Origin: Microbacterium jejuense
Lineage (GTDB): Bacteria; Actinomycetota; Actinomycetes; Actinomycetales; Microbacteriaceae
Length of the DNA: 64,000 bases
Assembly (NCBI RefSeq): GCF_019511665.1
Contig: NZ_JAEUAW010000002.1
Span: forward strand, 186,001-250,000
Direction: 5' to 3'
Under the pieces are notes generated by a model. That model was not told where the DNA came from and searched no databases. It worked only from the letters and a program-made list of their open reading frames with translations. Both the position numbers and the translations under genes were made by a program. Positions 29,770-39,875 of this stretch are shown in pieces (position 1 is the first letter of the stretch; every line of letters begins with the position of its first letter).

Positions 29770-30924
29770 TCAGCGCAGCAGCAGGTTCGGCTGCAGCAGG
29801 TAGCGGAACGAGTCCGTGCCCGCCTTGTCGACCGACGTCTGCGGCGTGATGAGCACAGGACTCAGCTTGTTCGCGTTCTCGCTCGAGGTGAACGTGATGC
29901 GCACGAACTCGCTCTTGACCGCGCCGAGCGACTCGAGCAGGTACTGCGGGTTGAGGCCGAGCGTCACGTCGTCGCCGCCGATGAGCGTGGCGTCGACGGA
30001 CTCGGTCGCGCGCGCCTGCTCGGTGCCGGAGGCATCCATCGAGACGCTGTCGCTCGTGAACGTGAACCGCAGCGGCGCCGACCGGTCGAGCACGAGCGAG
30101 ACGCGGCGGACGGCCTCGGCGAGCTCGGCCGTGTTGACGACGGCGTGGTGCTCGGTCTGCGCGGGGAACAGCCGGCGCACCGGCGGGAAGTTGCCCTTGA
30201 TGAGCAGCGACGTCACGGTCTTGTTGCCCGCGGTGAAGGCGATGATCTCGCGGTCGCCCGACCCCGAGAACGCGATGGAGATGTCGCCGCCGTGCGCGAA
30301 GGTCTTTCCGACCTCGGTGAGGGTGCGGGCGGGCACGAGCGCCGTCGTCGCCTCGTCGGTGGCGGCTGCGCCGCCGTCCCACGGGATCTCGCGCAGCGCG
30401 ACGCGGTAGCGGTCGGTGGCGACGAGGCTCAGGCTCGTGCCCGAGACCTCGAGCTGCACGCCGGTGAGGACGGGGGTGACGTCGTCGCGGGAAGCCGCGA
30501 ACGCGACCTGCGCGATCGCCGTGGCGAAGTCCTCCGCGGGCACGAGCCCGGAGTCGCCGGTGACCTCGGGGATGGCCGGATACTCCTGCACGGGCATGGA
30601 CGCGAGCGTGAATCGCGCGGAGCCGCAGGTCAGCAGGATGCCGCCGTCGTCATCGACCTCGATCTGGATCGGCGCGTTGGGCAGGCGACTGGCGATGTCG
30701 GAGAGCAGCCGGCCGTGGACGAGGATCGTGCCCGGATCGTCGACGGTCGCTTCGATCGTGGTGCGCGCCGAGGCCTCGTAGTCAAAGGCGGCGAGTGACA
30801 GGCCCTGATCGGATGCCTCGACCAGCACGCCGGCCAGGATCGGCTGGGGGTTGCGCTGGGGCAGGAGCTTGACGACGAACGATACGGCTTCGCTGAACAC
30901 ATCGCGGTTGACGTGGAACTTCAC
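29770..30924 (-). CDS. dnaN: DNA polymerase III beta sliding clamp
   Basis: 384 residues, three repeats of the clamp fold, starting MKFHVNRDVFSEAVSFVVKL and ending in a PNLLLR-type tail close to the usual hydrophobic end. The homodimer rings DNA and tethers polymerase III and repair enzymes. It lies in the standard order dnaA-dnaN-recF, transcribed away from the DnaA-box region, with 61 bp before recF. Confidence 0.98.
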   Translation of the reverse strand: MKFHVNRDVFSEAVSFVVKLLPQRNPQPILAGVLVEASDQGLSLAAFDYEASARTTIEATVDDPGTILVHGRLLSDIASRLPNAPIQIEVDDDGGILLTCGSARFTLASMPVQEYPAIPEVTGDSGLVPAEDFATAIAQVAFAASRDDVTPVLTGVQLEVSGTSLSLVATDRYRVALREIPWDGGAAATDEATTALVPARTLTEVGKTFAHGGDISIAFSGSGDREIIAFTAGNKTVTSLLIKGNFPPVRRLFPAQTEHHAVVNTAELAEAVRRVSLVLDRSAPLRFTFTSDSVSMDASGTEQARATESVDATLIGGDDVTLGLNPQYLLESLGAVKSEFVRITFTSSENANKLSPVLITPQTSVDKAGTDSFRYLLQPNLLLR

Positions 30925-31327
30925 GAATGCTCCCTCTGCAGCGGGCCCGCAGGCTACGGGGTCGGGGTTCTCATGCTAGTGGCAGGTCTGAGGATTGCCA
31001 GTCCGTCATCCTCTCGGAGGCTTGTCCACCGCAAAGGTGATCGGACGGGATTCATCACAGAGATTTCTTGTCATGGTGTTAACGGCTGTGGAATCTGTGG
31101 ACAACTCGCTCGAGCGCAGTCGGGACATGGAAACCACACGGTTGTGACTTGTGGATCGGCTGCGGACGGACTGCGGGATCCGGGATGCCGGTGGCCGCGG
31201 CATCCACGATTCATCCACAGGCTGTCCCCGCCCACTCACAGGTGTTTCCGCAGAGTCGACGAGTTATCCACAGGTTTTCCACACTGTGCAGAACGGGAAT
31301 TTTGGCCCTGTCCGCCGCGCGTGTCAA
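30925..31327. other. oriC: probable replication origin oriC (dnaA-dnaN intergenic region)
   Basis: 466 bp separate dnaA and dnaN. DnaA boxes in both orientations: TTATCCACA (31264-31272, perfect), TGTGGACAA (31096-31104, i.e. TTGTCCACA), TCATCCACA (31211-31219), TTTTCCACA (31275-31283), TTGTCCACC (31022-31030) and TGTGGATCG (31150-31158). The stretch around 31040-31085 is the least GC-rich part and could be the unwinding element. The dnaA-dnaN location is the usual actinobacterial oriC. A GGATGCCG/CGGCATCC hairpin lies at 31183-31205. Confidence 0.85.
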
Positions 31328-31361
31328 GAACCCGTTCCGGCATATTCGCCGGAACGGGTTC
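31328..31361 (-). terminator. dnaA terminator
   Basis: GAACCCGTTCCGGC (31328-31341) and GCCGGAACGGGTTC (31348-31361) form a perfect 14-bp stem with a 6-nt loop, 29 bp past the dnaA stop. Confidence 0.88.
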
Positions 31362-31390
31362 GAGGGTGCGGAGAGCGCGCGAAAAGGGCG

Positions 31391-32851
31391 TCAGCGGCCG
31401 TTGCGGCCGAGCTGCGCGGTGATCTCGGTCACCTGGTTGTAGATTGAGCGGCGCTCCTTCATGAGCTCGCTGATCTTCTTGTACGCGTACATGACGGTGG
31501 TGTGATCGCGGTTGCCGAACAGCTGCCCGATCTTCGGCAGCGACAGGCTCGTGCGCTCGCGGCACAGGTACATCGCGATCTGCCGCGCCTGGGCGACCTG
31601 CTGCGAGCGGCTCGAACCGTAGAGGTCGTCGACGGTGAGCTTGAAGTACTGTGCCGTCGACGTGATGATGTCGGTCGGCGAGACGACGTTGGCGTCGTCC
31701 TGGTCGACGATGTCGCGCAGCACCGTCTGGGCGAGCGACATGTCGAGGGTCGAGCGGTTGAGGCTCGCGAACGCCGAGACGCGGATGAGCGCGCCCTCGA
31801 GCTCGCGGATGTTCGACGAGACGACGGTCGCGATGTACTCGAGCACCTCGTCGGGGATGTGCAGCCGCTCGGACTGCGCCTTCTTGCGCAGGATCGCGAT
31901 GCGCGTCTCGAGGTCGGGCGCCTGCACGTCGGTGATGAGGCCCCATTCGAACCGGCTGCGCATGCGGTCCTCGAAGCCGGTGAGGTGCTTCGGCGGGACG
32001 TCGCTCGTGATCACGACCTGCTTGTCGTGGTCGTGCAGCTGATTGAAGGTGTGGAAGAACGCCTCCTGCGTCTCGGCGCGGCCCTGCAGGAACTGGATGT
32101 CGTCGATCAGGAGGATGTCGACGTCGCGGTAGCGGGCCTGGAACGCCGAACCGCGGTTGTTGGCGATCGAGTTGATGAAGTCGTTCGTGAACTCCTCGCT
32201 CGAGACGTAGCGCACGCGGATGCCGGCATACAGGCTGAGCGCATAGTCGCCGATGGCGTGCAGGAGGTGCGTCTTTCCGAGTCCCGAGTCGCCGTAGATG
32301 AACAGCGGGTTGTACGCCTTGGCCGGCGCCTCGGCGACCGCGACCGCCGCGGCATGGGCGAACCGGTTGGACTGGCCGATGACGAAGTTGTCGAACGTGT
32401 ACTTCGGGTTGAGCCGGGTGTCGCTGCGCGACGCGGATGCCGTGTCGACGGGCTCCTCGAGCGGTGGGCGTCCGACCGGCGAGCCCAGCGGCGCGGTCGC
32501 CCCGCCGGGAGCGGCGGCTCCTGGGGCGGCGTTCACCGGGATCGGGATCGGTGCGGTCAGGTGCGCGTCCGCGAGCTCCGGGTTGACCACGACGCGGAAC
32601 GTGGATGCCACGTTGTCGAGACCCTGCTCCACGCGGGCCAGCGCCTCGAGGATGGGCGCACGCATGCGCTTGGTGAACTGGGCCGCGGTGAGGTCGTTCG
32701 GCACGTCCAGGTAGAGGGTGCCGCCCATGACGCCCTGCGGCACTGCCAGGTTCAGGAACCCGTGAAGCTGAGGGGTGATGCGCTCATCCCGCGCGAGTTC
32801 GTCCAGAACGGCCGCCCAGACCGGAACATCTGGAATCTCGTGCGGTGACAT
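31391..32851 (-). CDS. dnaA: chromosomal replication initiator DnaA
   Basis: 486 residues from the ATG at 32851; the frame stays open upstream but similarity starts with [19 protein letters not shown]. Domain I is ~1-90, domain II is a Pro/Ala/Gly linker (~97-140), domain III the AAA+ ATPase with Walker A GDSGLGKT (187-194) and Walker [11 protein letters not shown], and domain IV ends with the DnaA-box-binding signature [13 protein letters not shown]. It binds the boxes in the neighbouring regions and opens oriC. A G-rich stretch (GGGGGGG) precedes the ATG as ribosome site. Confidence 0.98.
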   Translation of the reverse strand: MSPHEIPDVPVWAAVLDELARDERITPQLHGFLNLAVPQGVMGGTLYLDVPNDLTAAQFTKRMRAPILEALARVEQGLDNVASTFRVVVNPELADAHLTAPIPIPVNAAPGAAAPGGATAPLGSPVGRPPLEEPVDTASASRSDTRLNPKYTFDNFVIGQSNRFAHAAAVAVAEAPAKAYNPLFIYGDSGLGKTHLLHAIGDYALSLYAGIRVRYVSSEEFTNDFINSIANNRGSAFQARYRDVDILLIDDIQFLQGRAETQEAFFHTFNQLHDHDKQVVITSDVPPKHLTGFEDRMRSRFEWGLITDVQAPDLETRIAILRKKAQSERLHIPDEVLEYIATVVSSNIRELEGALIRVSAFASLNRSTLDMSLAQTVLRDIVDQDDANVVSPTDIITSTAQYFKLTVDDLYGSSRSQQVAQARQIAMYLCRERTSLSLPKIGQLFGNRDHTTVMYAYKKISELMKERRSIYNQVTEITAQLGRNGR

Positions 32852-33175
32852 GGCCCCCCCGGGTTGTTGATGACTCCACCGGATGACGCGGAAACGTCGG
32901 CCCGAGCCTGTGGATAACTGCCCGAGCAACGCTAGTCAGCGAGCGGCGCCGGAGCAAACCCCACTGTGGATGACCGCGGCGTGTCCTTACCGTCGGCAGA
33001 AGACCTCGAGGGCCATAATGGCGGGTTCACCCGGCTCGGTTTGAGTTCTCGGGCGTCTCGACGTAGCCTTAATCGGTTGACTTATGCCCACTGGACCCAA
33101 AGTCCCCGGGCAGTCCTCCTGTACACGCGTCCCCGGTCGAGCGTCCCGGTGGCACCCTGATCGGAAGTAATCCTC
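32852..33175. promoter_or_regulatory. dnaA/rpmH divergent control region with two DnaA boxes
   Basis: 324 bp without a gene. TGTGGATAA (32909-32917, reverse complement of the consensus TTATCCACA) and TGTGGATGA (32965-32973) lie 58-122 bp upstream of dnaA, consistent with autoregulation of dnaA. The rest should hold the promoters of dnaA and rpmH. Confidence 0.7.
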
Positions 33176-33313
33176 ATGAGCAAGCGCACCTTCCAGCCCA
33201 ACAACCGTCGCCGCGCCAAGAAGCACGGCTTCCGCGCCCGCATGCGCACGCGCGCCGGCCGCGCCATCCTCTCGGCTCGTCGCGCCAAGGGGCGCACCGA
33301 GCTCTCGGCCTGA
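33176..33313 (+). CDS. rpmH: 50S ribosomal protein L34
   Basis: 45 residues, [20 protein letters not shown] then [25 protein letters not shown]: a textbook bL34 sequence and length. It is divergent from dnaA and begins the rpmH-rnpA-yidD-yidC-jag-rsmG run. Confidence 0.98.
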   Translation: MSKRTFQPNNRRRAKKHGFRARMRTRAGRAILSARRAKGRTELSA

Positions 33314-33321
33314 GCCGAGCG

Positions 33322-33657
33322 GTGCTCGCGAGGGCGAACCGACTCACCCGCGGCGCGGATTACAAGGCCGTCGTCCGTCGGGGCCGTCGGTGTGCCGGAG
33401 CGCACACCGTCACCTACGTCAGCCGCGTCGAGACCGATGGTCCGGCGCGGTTCGGCTTCATCGTGAGCCGGCAGGTGGGCGGCGCTGTCGTGCGCAACTC
33501 CGTGCGCCGGCGCCTCAAGGCCCTCTGCTACGAATCCCTCGAGGGCGTCACGCCCGGCAACGACATCGTGATCCGCGCCCTGCCGACGGCGGCCTCGGCC
33601 TCGTTCTCCGAACTGCGCGCCGACGTCGAGAAGTGCCTCGCCCGGAGGACGGCATGA
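33322..33657 (+). CDS. rnpA: ribonuclease P protein component
   Basis: 111 residues from a GTG, 8 bp after rpmH. The RNR signature is [12 protein letters not shown] (~58-69), and the N terminus [19 protein letters not shown] is typical. It helps RNase P RNA process tRNA 5' ends. Its stop overlaps the yidD start (ATGA). Confidence 0.97.
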   Translation: MLARANRLTRGADYKAVVRRGRRCAGAHTVTYVSRVETDGPARFGFIVSRQVGGAVVRNSVRRRLKALCYESLEGVTPGNDIVIRALPTAASASFSELRADVEKCLARRTA

Positions 33658-34010
33658 GCGTGCTCCCGGCCTATGCGCTCGGTGATGCCGAGTTCGCGGC
33701 ATCCGACGTCGTCCGCAGCGTGCCGCTGCTCCCCCGCAACGCGCTGCTCGCGCTGCTGCACGGCTACCGCGCCACGATCTCGCACACCTACGGCGACGTC
33801 TGCAAGTACTACCCGTCGTGCTCGGCTTACGCCGTCGGCGCGGTGCAGCAGCACGGTGCCGTGGTCGGGTCCGCCCTCACCGTCGCGCGGATCGCGCGGT
33901 GCCACCCCTGGGCCGCCGGCGGCGTCGACGACGTCCCGCCCCGCAAGAACTTCCGGCACGCACTGACCCGTCACGGGTTCGTCGTGCCTGCCCCCACAGG
34001 AAAGGACTGA
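33654..34010 (+). CDS. yidD: membrane protein insertion efficiency factor YidD
   Basis: 118 residues. The YidD core is [20 protein letters not shown] then [10 protein letters not shown], with the conserved Cys residues and the downstream RIARCHPW motif. It assists YidC-dependent insertion; its place between rnpA and yidC is universal. The C-terminal ~25 residues are variable. Confidence 0.96.
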   Translation: MSVLPAYALGDAEFAASDVVRSVPLLPRNALLALLHGYRATISHTYGDVCKYYPSCSAYAVGAVQQHGAVVGSALTVARIARCHPWAAGGVDDVPPRKNFRHALTRHGFVVPAPTGKD

Positions 34011-34018
34011 TCCACCGC

Positions 34019-35161
34019 ATGGATCTCTTCACGGCGCTGGCCGCCACCCCGACGCCCAGCCCCTCGCCCGCGGCGGGTGGCGGGTTCGACCTGCTCGGCA
34101 CCATCCTGTGGCCCCTCAAGTGGCTCGTCGAGCTCGTGCTCGTCGCGTGGCACTGGCTGTTCTCTGCGATCGGCCTGCCGCCGGCCGACGGACTGACGTG
34201 GGTGCTCTCGATCATCGGTCTGGTGATCGTCGTCCGCTCGGCGATGATCCCTCTCTTCGTGCGCCAGATCAAGAGCCAGCGCAAGATGATGGAAATTGCT
34301 CCTGAACTGCGGAAAGTCCAGGAGAAGTACAAAGGCAAGCGTGATCAGCTGTCTCGCGAGGCGATGAGCCGCGAGACGATGGCGCTGTACAAGAAGCACG
34401 GCACGACGCCGGTGTCGAGCTGTCTTCCGCTGCTGGTGCAGATGCCGGTGTTCTTCGCGCTGTACAGTGTGCTCAACGACGTCGCCAAGCACGCCGTCGC
34501 CGGCATCGGCGGCGTGGGCCTGCTCAACGCCGAGCTCACGCAGGAGTTCTACAACGCCAAGCTGTTCGGCGTCGCGTCGCTGCACGAGACGCTCATCCAG
34601 GCGTTCCAGACCGGCAACACCCCGGCGATCATCATCCTCATCACGCTCGTCGTGCTCATGATCGCGTCGCAGTTCTTCACCCAGCTGCAGATCATCTCGA
34701 AGAACCTCTCCCCCGAGGCGAAGACCGGCCAGGCGTACCAGATGCAGCGCATCATGCTGTTCATCCTGCCGCTCGGCTTCATCTTCTCGGGTGTGTTCTT
34801 CCCCCTCGGCGTCGTCATCTACTGGTTCATCTCGAACCTGTGGACGATGGGCCAGCAGTTCCTCGTCATCCGCGAGATGCCCACCCCCGGCTCCGAGGCG
34901 GCCAAGGAGCGCGAGGAGCGTCTGGCGCGAAAGGGCAAGGCGATCGACGCCTCTGGCAAGGTCGTGCCGATGGAGAAGTACCTCGCTGAGCAGCAGCGCC
35001 TGTACGAAGAGGCCGAGCGCGCCAAGGCCGCCGCTCCCAAGCGTCAGCAGCCGGTGAGCAAGCAGCGCGCGAAGAAGCAGGCCCAGAAGGGTCAGCCCGG
35101 CGGCTCGGCGGGCGGCTCCGGTACCGCCGGCCAGACCGGCGGCTCGGGCAACGCCTCCTGA
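34019..35161 (+). CDS. yidC: membrane protein insertase YidC/Oxa1
   Basis: 380 residues. After a short N terminus there are five or six membrane helices; the coiled region KSQRKMMEIAPELRKVQEKY KGK and the conserved TTPVSSCLPLLVQMPVFFALY block identify YidC/Oxa1. A long basic, Gln/Lys-rich C-terminal tail (~300-380, KRQQPVSKQRAKKQAQKGQ) may bind ribosomes. It inserts proteins alone or with SecYEG. The ATG at 34019 is 8 bp after the yidD stop; the frame is open upstream without similarity. Confidence 0.97.
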   Translation: MDLFTALAATPTPSPSPAAGGGFDLLGTILWPLKWLVELVLVAWHWLFSAIGLPPADGLTWVLSIIGLVIVVRSAMIPLFVRQIKSQRKMMEIAPELRKVQEKYKGKRDQLSREAMSRETMALYKKHGTTPVSSCLPLLVQMPVFFALYSVLNDVAKHAVAGIGGVGLLNAELTQEFYNAKLFGVASLHETLIQAFQTGNTPAIIILITLVVLMIASQFFTQLQIISKNLSPEAKTGQAYQMQRIMLFILPLGFIFSGVFFPLGVVIYWFISNLWTMGQQFLVIREMPTPGSEAAKEREERLARKGKAIDASGKVVPMEKYLAEQQRLYEEAERAKAAAPKRQQPVSKQRAKKQAQKGQPGGSAGGSGTAGQTGGSGNAS

Positions 35162-35206
35162 TCCGCTGCGTCGGCTACTCCCCCGATCCGAAGACGAGGA
35201 AACGTG

Positions 35207-35725
35207 ATGACCACCTCCCCCGAGCTCGCCTCCGCTGAGCAGCGCCACGACCGCACACCCGCGACGGTCGAGGAACTCGAGCAGGAAGGCGACGTCGCCG
35301 CAGACTTCCTCGAGGGGCTGCTCGACATCGCCGACATCGACGGCGACCTCGACCTCGACGTCCGCGCGGGTCGCGCCTACGTCTCGGTCGAGGCGCCGGC
35401 CGGCGGATCGGTCGACCTCATCGCCGCACCCGACACGGTGCAGGCCCTCCAGGAGCTCACGCGCATCGCCGTGCAGAACCGCACCGGCCGCTTCTCGCGG
35501 CTGATCCTCGACATCGGCGGATCGCGCGACGCGCGCCAGCACCAGCTCGAGGCGCTCGTCGACCGCGCGATCGCGCGCATCGAGGAGGGCGCGTCGCAGG
35601 CGTCGCTCCCGGCGATGTCGAGCTACGAGCGCAAGGTCGTGCACGACATCGTCGCCGTCCGCGGCTTCGTGTCGGAGTCGTACGGCGAGGGCGCCGATCG
35701 CCACACCGTCATCCGTCGCGGCTGA
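35207..35725 (+). CDS. jag: Jag/KhpB-like R3H domain RNA-binding protein
   Basis: 172 residues with a KH-like domain (AADFLEGLLDIADIDGDLDL ... GGSVDLIAAPDTVQALQEL) and a C-terminal R3H domain (LPAMSSYERKVVHDIVA, carrying the R-x3-H-type motif as ERKVVH). It is RNA-binding, linked in firmicutes to cell-wall growth control. The ATG is preferred over the GTG one codon earlier; a GAGGAAA site precedes both. It sits in the conserved place between yidC and rsmG. Confidence 0.94.
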   Translation: MTTSPELASAEQRHDRTPATVEELEQEGDVAADFLEGLLDIADIDGDLDLDVRAGRAYVSVEAPAGGSVDLIAAPDTVQALQELTRIAVQNRTGRFSRLILDIGGSRDARQHQLEALVDRAIARIEEGASQASLPAMSSYERKVVHDIVAVRGFVSESYGEGADRHTVIRRG

Positions 35726-35749
35726 CCACGCGTTCCCCGGGCAACATCG

Positions 35750-36373
35750 ATGATCGAGATCGAACAGGAGCCGCCCGCGGCCGCGGAGATCTTCGGCGAC
35801 CGTCTTGAGCTGGCCCGCCGGTTCACCGCCGCTCTCGGAGAGCACGGAGAAGAGCGCGGGCTCATCGGCCCCCTTGAGCCGCCGCGCCTGTGGTCACGGC
35901 ACATCCTCAACAGCGCCGTCATTGCGCCGCTGTTCTCGGGACGCGTTGGCGATGTCGGCTCCGGGGCCGGGCTGCCCGGTCTGGTGCTGGCCATCGCGCG
36001 ACCGGATGTGGAGTGGGTGCTCATCGAGCCCATGGAGCGCCGTGTGGCGTGGCTGTCGGAGCAGGCGGCCGAGCTGGGACTGGACAACGTCGAGGTGCTG
36101 CGTGCCCGCGCCGAGGATTGGAAGCGCGGACCTTCGCTCGACGCCGTCACCGCTCGCGCGGTGAGTGCGCTGCGCACACTCGTGCCGATCACCGCTCCCC
36201 TGGTGCGCGACGGCGGTGAGCTGATCCTCCTCAAGGGCACGAGCGCCGGCAACGAGATCGAGGCGGCCGAGAAACAGCTGCGCAAGTTCAAGGTCACGAA
36301 CGCGCGGGTCGAGGTCGTCGGCGAAGGCCTGCTGGACGAGCCGTCGCGGGTGATCCGCGCCACCGTCCGCTGA
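35750..36373 (+). CDS. rsmG: 16S rRNA (guanine-N7) methyltransferase RsmG
   Basis: 207 residues, a Rossmann methyltransferase with the SAM loop GDVGSGAGLPG (67-77), PRLWSRHILNS (45-55) and VTARAVSALRTLVP. It makes the m7G in helix 18 of 16S rRNA near G527; loss gives low-level streptomycin resistance. It is the last gene before the parS spacer. Confidence 0.96.
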   Translation: MIEIEQEPPAAAEIFGDRLELARRFTAALGEHGEERGLIGPLEPPRLWSRHILNSAVIAPLFSGRVGDVGSGAGLPGLVLAIARPDVEWVLIEPMERRVAWLSEQAAELGLDNVEVLRARAEDWKRGPSLDAVTARAVSALRTLVPITAPLVRDGGELILLKGTSAGNEIEAAEKQLRKFKVTNARVEVVGEGLLDEPSRVIRATVR

Positions 36374-36604
36374 CACGGGGTTCGTTCGGCGCCTGCTGCA
36401 TCGCGACGGTCGGCGTGTGGGGATGCCGTTGTGTCGGCTGATGGGCCGTTCACTGTGTCCGAGCAGCTGGTGTGCGTGCCAGGCGCCGTGTCGACGAGCC
36501 GGTGGCCGGTGCTTGCTCGCGTCCCACGGCGCGAGGGCGGTGTGTGATCTTGCGGTCGCACGAAGTCCGAGCCTTGCAAGGGGCGGTCACGGTCGCCGCA
36601 CGTT

Positions 36605-36620
36605 TGTTTCACGTGAAACG
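36605..36620. promoter_or_regulatory. parS: parS site 1
   Basis: Perfect 14-bp core GTTTCACGTGAAAC at 36606-36619; outer bases T...G. It is 232 bp after the rsmG stop. Confidence 0.95.
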
Positions 36621-37123
36621 GGACGCGAAGCTGTGTCAGGCATGAGGGTGACCGAGAGCACTTCCGGGCTTGCCGCCGCTGCGCTCGGAGGGCCCACGTC
36701 GCGCTGGTTCAGACACTCGACGAGTCGCGCAGGCTGGCCCGTCACGGGATTCTGCATGAGCCGGTCGTGGGGCGTGGCTTAGGCAGGTCCGCGGTTCGGC
36801 GCTCGGCAGCGTCTTGCGGGCCCCCGAGATCCATTTCTGCGTGCGGCGACAAGCTCCACACACGTGGGGGTCGTGTCGTCGGCAACTCACGCGCGTTGGT
36901 GACTGGAGCTCTTGGACGTGGCGCGCTTCCCATGTGACGACTCAACCTCTGCTAGCTGGCATCGGTCGGGTCCGGGGCGGCTGTCGTGCGGCCCGTTCTT
37001 CGCTCTGACGACGAGACGCGCGCGCCCTGAGTGCTGCTCGAGCTGACCGTCAACTGGTTGATCGTGTTGACCGCCTTGTTGTCCTTCGGTGGATGTCCGT
37101 TGATCTGTCCCATCAGCTAGGTA

Positions 37124-37139
37124 GGTTTCACGTGAAACG
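37124..37139. promoter_or_regulatory. parS: parS site 2
   Basis: Perfect core at 37125-37138; outer bases G...G. 519 bp from site 1. Confidence 0.95.
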
Positions 37140-37635
37140 GCGTCGTCTCCGCAGGCCTGGCTGGGGCCGAGTCATCTCCCGCTCCGCCTCGCGTTGGACG
37201 CCGTGACCCAGATTGCGGCAGCTCGGCGCGCGATCGTGGGAGATGTCGACCGCGCGTGGGCGCGGGTGCTGGCGTCGCAACCCCAACCCCAACAGCATGC
37301 GCGCGTACGATTGCAGGACGCACAGGGCGTTTCCCCAGGGCCCGATTGTGCTGATAGCCGCTCGGTTGCTTGTTTCGGGGTCACCCGTGGGCCGTCCCCA
37401 TGACCGGCCGCTCCTTGATGCAGGGGCGCGACAGTGCTGCCCGGCTACCGGGACGCCGACGACCGAAGCGGCACTGCGTGCGGAGGTCCAGTTCTGGCCG
37501 GCAGTGGGCGGGCCGGTCAAGCGGGCCAGTGAGGCGGTCCACCGATGCGGTGCTGCGTGCAGCCGGCTCCGCAGGCGTTGTCGCGTCGAGTGCAAGCATG
37601 GGACGCCCCGGTTTGGAGGCAGTGCACGCCATCGA

Positions 37636-37651
37636 TGTTTCACGTGAAACA
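37636..37651. promoter_or_regulatory. parS: parS site 3, full 16-bp consensus
   Basis: TGTTTCACGTGAAACA, an exact match to the 16-bp bacterial parS consensus. 512 bp from site 2. Confidence 0.97.
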
Positions 37652-38539
37652 CCGCGGCGGTGCCGCCTCTCCGCTGTACTGCGCGGTGTGAATCCGCACC
37701 TAGTGGTCGACGTCGCAATCGCGGTGGTTGTTGTGAACGCACGTTCACGCAGCCCGTGAAAGCGGTAACCGTCCGGACGATGTCCTCAAGCGGCACCGCA
37801 CGTGCGCTGGCTGCTCTCTGTGCCGGCGCGCAGGATCACCGGAACTCTGCCGACAGGGAGAGTTCCCTCTTCTCGCTGCGCTCGTCGGCTTCCGTGCGAT
37901 GACATCGTCGGGAACACACTGCCGTCAGGGCTCCCGGCTGCGACAACAACGACAGCACCGGTCCCGCGTCGCCCCCGCACCTCCCCCGTCCATGTGGTCG
38001 GCGGTCTGCGTCGGACACCGCTACCGACGACAGCCGATCGCGCCGCGTGTTTGCGCGCGACCGATGTCATGGGTCGCGGCGGGCTGCGTATCGGGTCGGT
38101 TTGGCTCTTCGAACGAGAAGTCCGTGCCGGTCGAGAGGTGGGATCGTCCTGGCGTGCGCTGTCGGCTACGTCTGCGCCGTGGGATGTGCGGCACCCCACG
38201 AAGGGCGGCGTCACTCGAGGCGGGGCCCGCATCGGCTGGACCGCGCGACTGAAAGCCGGCGGTTCGCGCGATGCTGTGAACGTTGGTTGCGGCGAGACGC
38301 CCGCCGCCAGTTGCGACCGACTGCTGCGAACGTTTGAAGGTAGCGCGACCGTACCGCCCGGAGGTGCGGTGGCCGGCGTTGGTGCCGCCGTGCATGGTGC
38401 AGAGAACGCCCACGAGGCTCGTTGACTTCGGCCCCGCGGTGAGGCGGGCCACCCGGTGCGGCAATGTCATGGCCAACGGTGAACTGGCCGTGTCCGGCGG
38501 TCGGTCAGCGCTGTATAGCTCGTCACTCGCGGAGCCTGA

Positions 38540-38555
38540 TGTTTCACGTGAAACG
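38540..38555. promoter_or_regulatory. parS: parS site 4
   Basis: Perfect core at 38541-38554; outer bases T...G. 904 bp from site 3. Confidence 0.95.
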
Positions 38556-38801
38556 GGCATCGGCATGTCGGTGGGCGGGGGCGTTGGGCACCTGTCCAGC
38601 CCATCGGGCGGAAACCTCAGGTGACACCGCGAGTGCTTGAGTCTGCGTGCCGGCTGTGCTGATCGGCCGACATTGGTGTGATGCGTCACCAACGCCGCCG
38701 CGACCGGTTGAGGTTTTGCATCCCGACCGTCAGTCGGAGGCGCACGCTCCGCACGCCGGTTTGAGCCGCGGGTCCGTGGCGCCCAAGGAACCGCGGACGC
38801 A

Positions 38802-38817
38802 TGTTTCACGTGAAACG
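38802..38817. promoter_or_regulatory. parS: parS site 5
   Basis: Perfect core at 38803-38816; outer bases T...G. 262 bp from site 4. Confidence 0.95.
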
Positions 38818-39185
38818 TGCGGCCGAGCGGCATCGCGAATCGGGAGTGTGTGATCGAGGCGGTCTGCGGTCTACACCAGCTTCCACTGCCAGTGCGTGCT
38901 CGTGCGTACGAGCGGTCGGCGGCGACACCTCGCGGTACGCAACCGATCGACGACTCGACATGCGCCGGCGGCGCGAGTGTCGGTTCAGGCGCGACCTGCC
39001 ACAGGACCTGTGGACGCAGATCGCCGCCATGTCATCCAGCGGCTCAACTTCGTCCGAAGGGAGTTCGGCCTGGGGCTCTCCTGGCGGCCAGGTGCCCCCG
39101 ATGCGGTGTCCAAAGCCCACGTTGCACGACGCTGGGCCGACCCATCAGATGGGCGTCGGCGCAGGCAAGGTCTGGCGCCGCGGGG

Positions 39186-39201
39186 AGTTTCAAGTGAAAC
39201 A
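39186..39201. promoter_or_regulatory. parS: parS site 6, degenerate
   Basis: GTTTCAAGTGAAAC at 39187-39200: one C-to-A change at the centre of the palindrome. Probably weaker or inactive. 384 bp from site 5. Confidence 0.75.
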
Positions 39202-39376
39202 TGCGGTCGCCGTCGCCTTTAGCGTGAGCGTGCTAAGTCGTCTCCCTTGAGTCGACGGTGCACCCGCGCCGTTGTCGCCCTCGTCGCCTGACCGTTGACG
39301 ACGACGCCTACGTCGATCGGCTGGGGGTAGTACGCGTGGGCAGGCGCGTGGAGCGGCAGGTTCCCGTGGCGTCGAA

Positions 39377-39392
39377 GGTTTCACGTGAAACG
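39377..39392. promoter_or_regulatory. parS: parS site 7
   Basis: Perfect core at 39378-39391; outer bases G...G. Only 191 bp from the degenerate site, the closest pair. Confidence 0.95.
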
Positions 39393-39859
39393 TGCCCCGT
39401 CTCTCCCGCGTGGATCGGCAGCTCGCATATGCCTGTCGCGTACCGACAGTGCCCATGTTGGCCGGTCTCGCTGCGCGCACTGAGTCTGTTCGAACGCGCG
39501 ATGGAGAGGCGCGAGTCCATCGACGGTGAGCGCGACTGTCTATCCGCAAGCCAGCCTCTGGACGAAACCCAGCCCTCGCGCCAGGCTCGGGAGGTCCTGA
39601 GACAAGGCGAATCCGTGCCTGCGCGGACCACCGCCGAACCGGCGCTTCGCTCACTCGTCGTGCCGACGTATCTGGGGTGTTGTGGCTCAACTCGGTGACA
39701 TCTCCACTGGCGACGCGACGAGGGCTGGTACCCGCGATCGAGACCCTTTGAGTGCCGTGCACACCGATGTCCACTGCTCACTCCAGCACCGCGTGACGCC
39801 GCCCAGAGACCCTGGCTCAGCTCGCTGACGACAACGCGATTTCACCGCGAACACCCCTG

Positions 39860-39875
39860 CGTTTCACGTGAAACA
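39860..39875. promoter_or_regulatory. parS: parS site 8
   Basis: Perfect core at 39861-39874; outer bases C...A. 483 bp from site 7. Confidence 0.95.

Noticed and set aside
33390-34010. 206-codon frame starting inside rnpA
   Set aside because: Only its 3' part, from the ATG at 33654, is yidD; the first part is an out-of-frame shadow of rnpA.
38021-38833. 270-codon minus-strand open frame in the parS spacer, the longest there
   Set aside because: No domain, no ribosome site, no third-position GC bias, and parS encodes peptides within it in arbitrary frame. Frames this long occur by chance at this GC content. The same applies to 37128-37796, 37802-38425, 39190-39774, 39864-40442 and 40500-41153.
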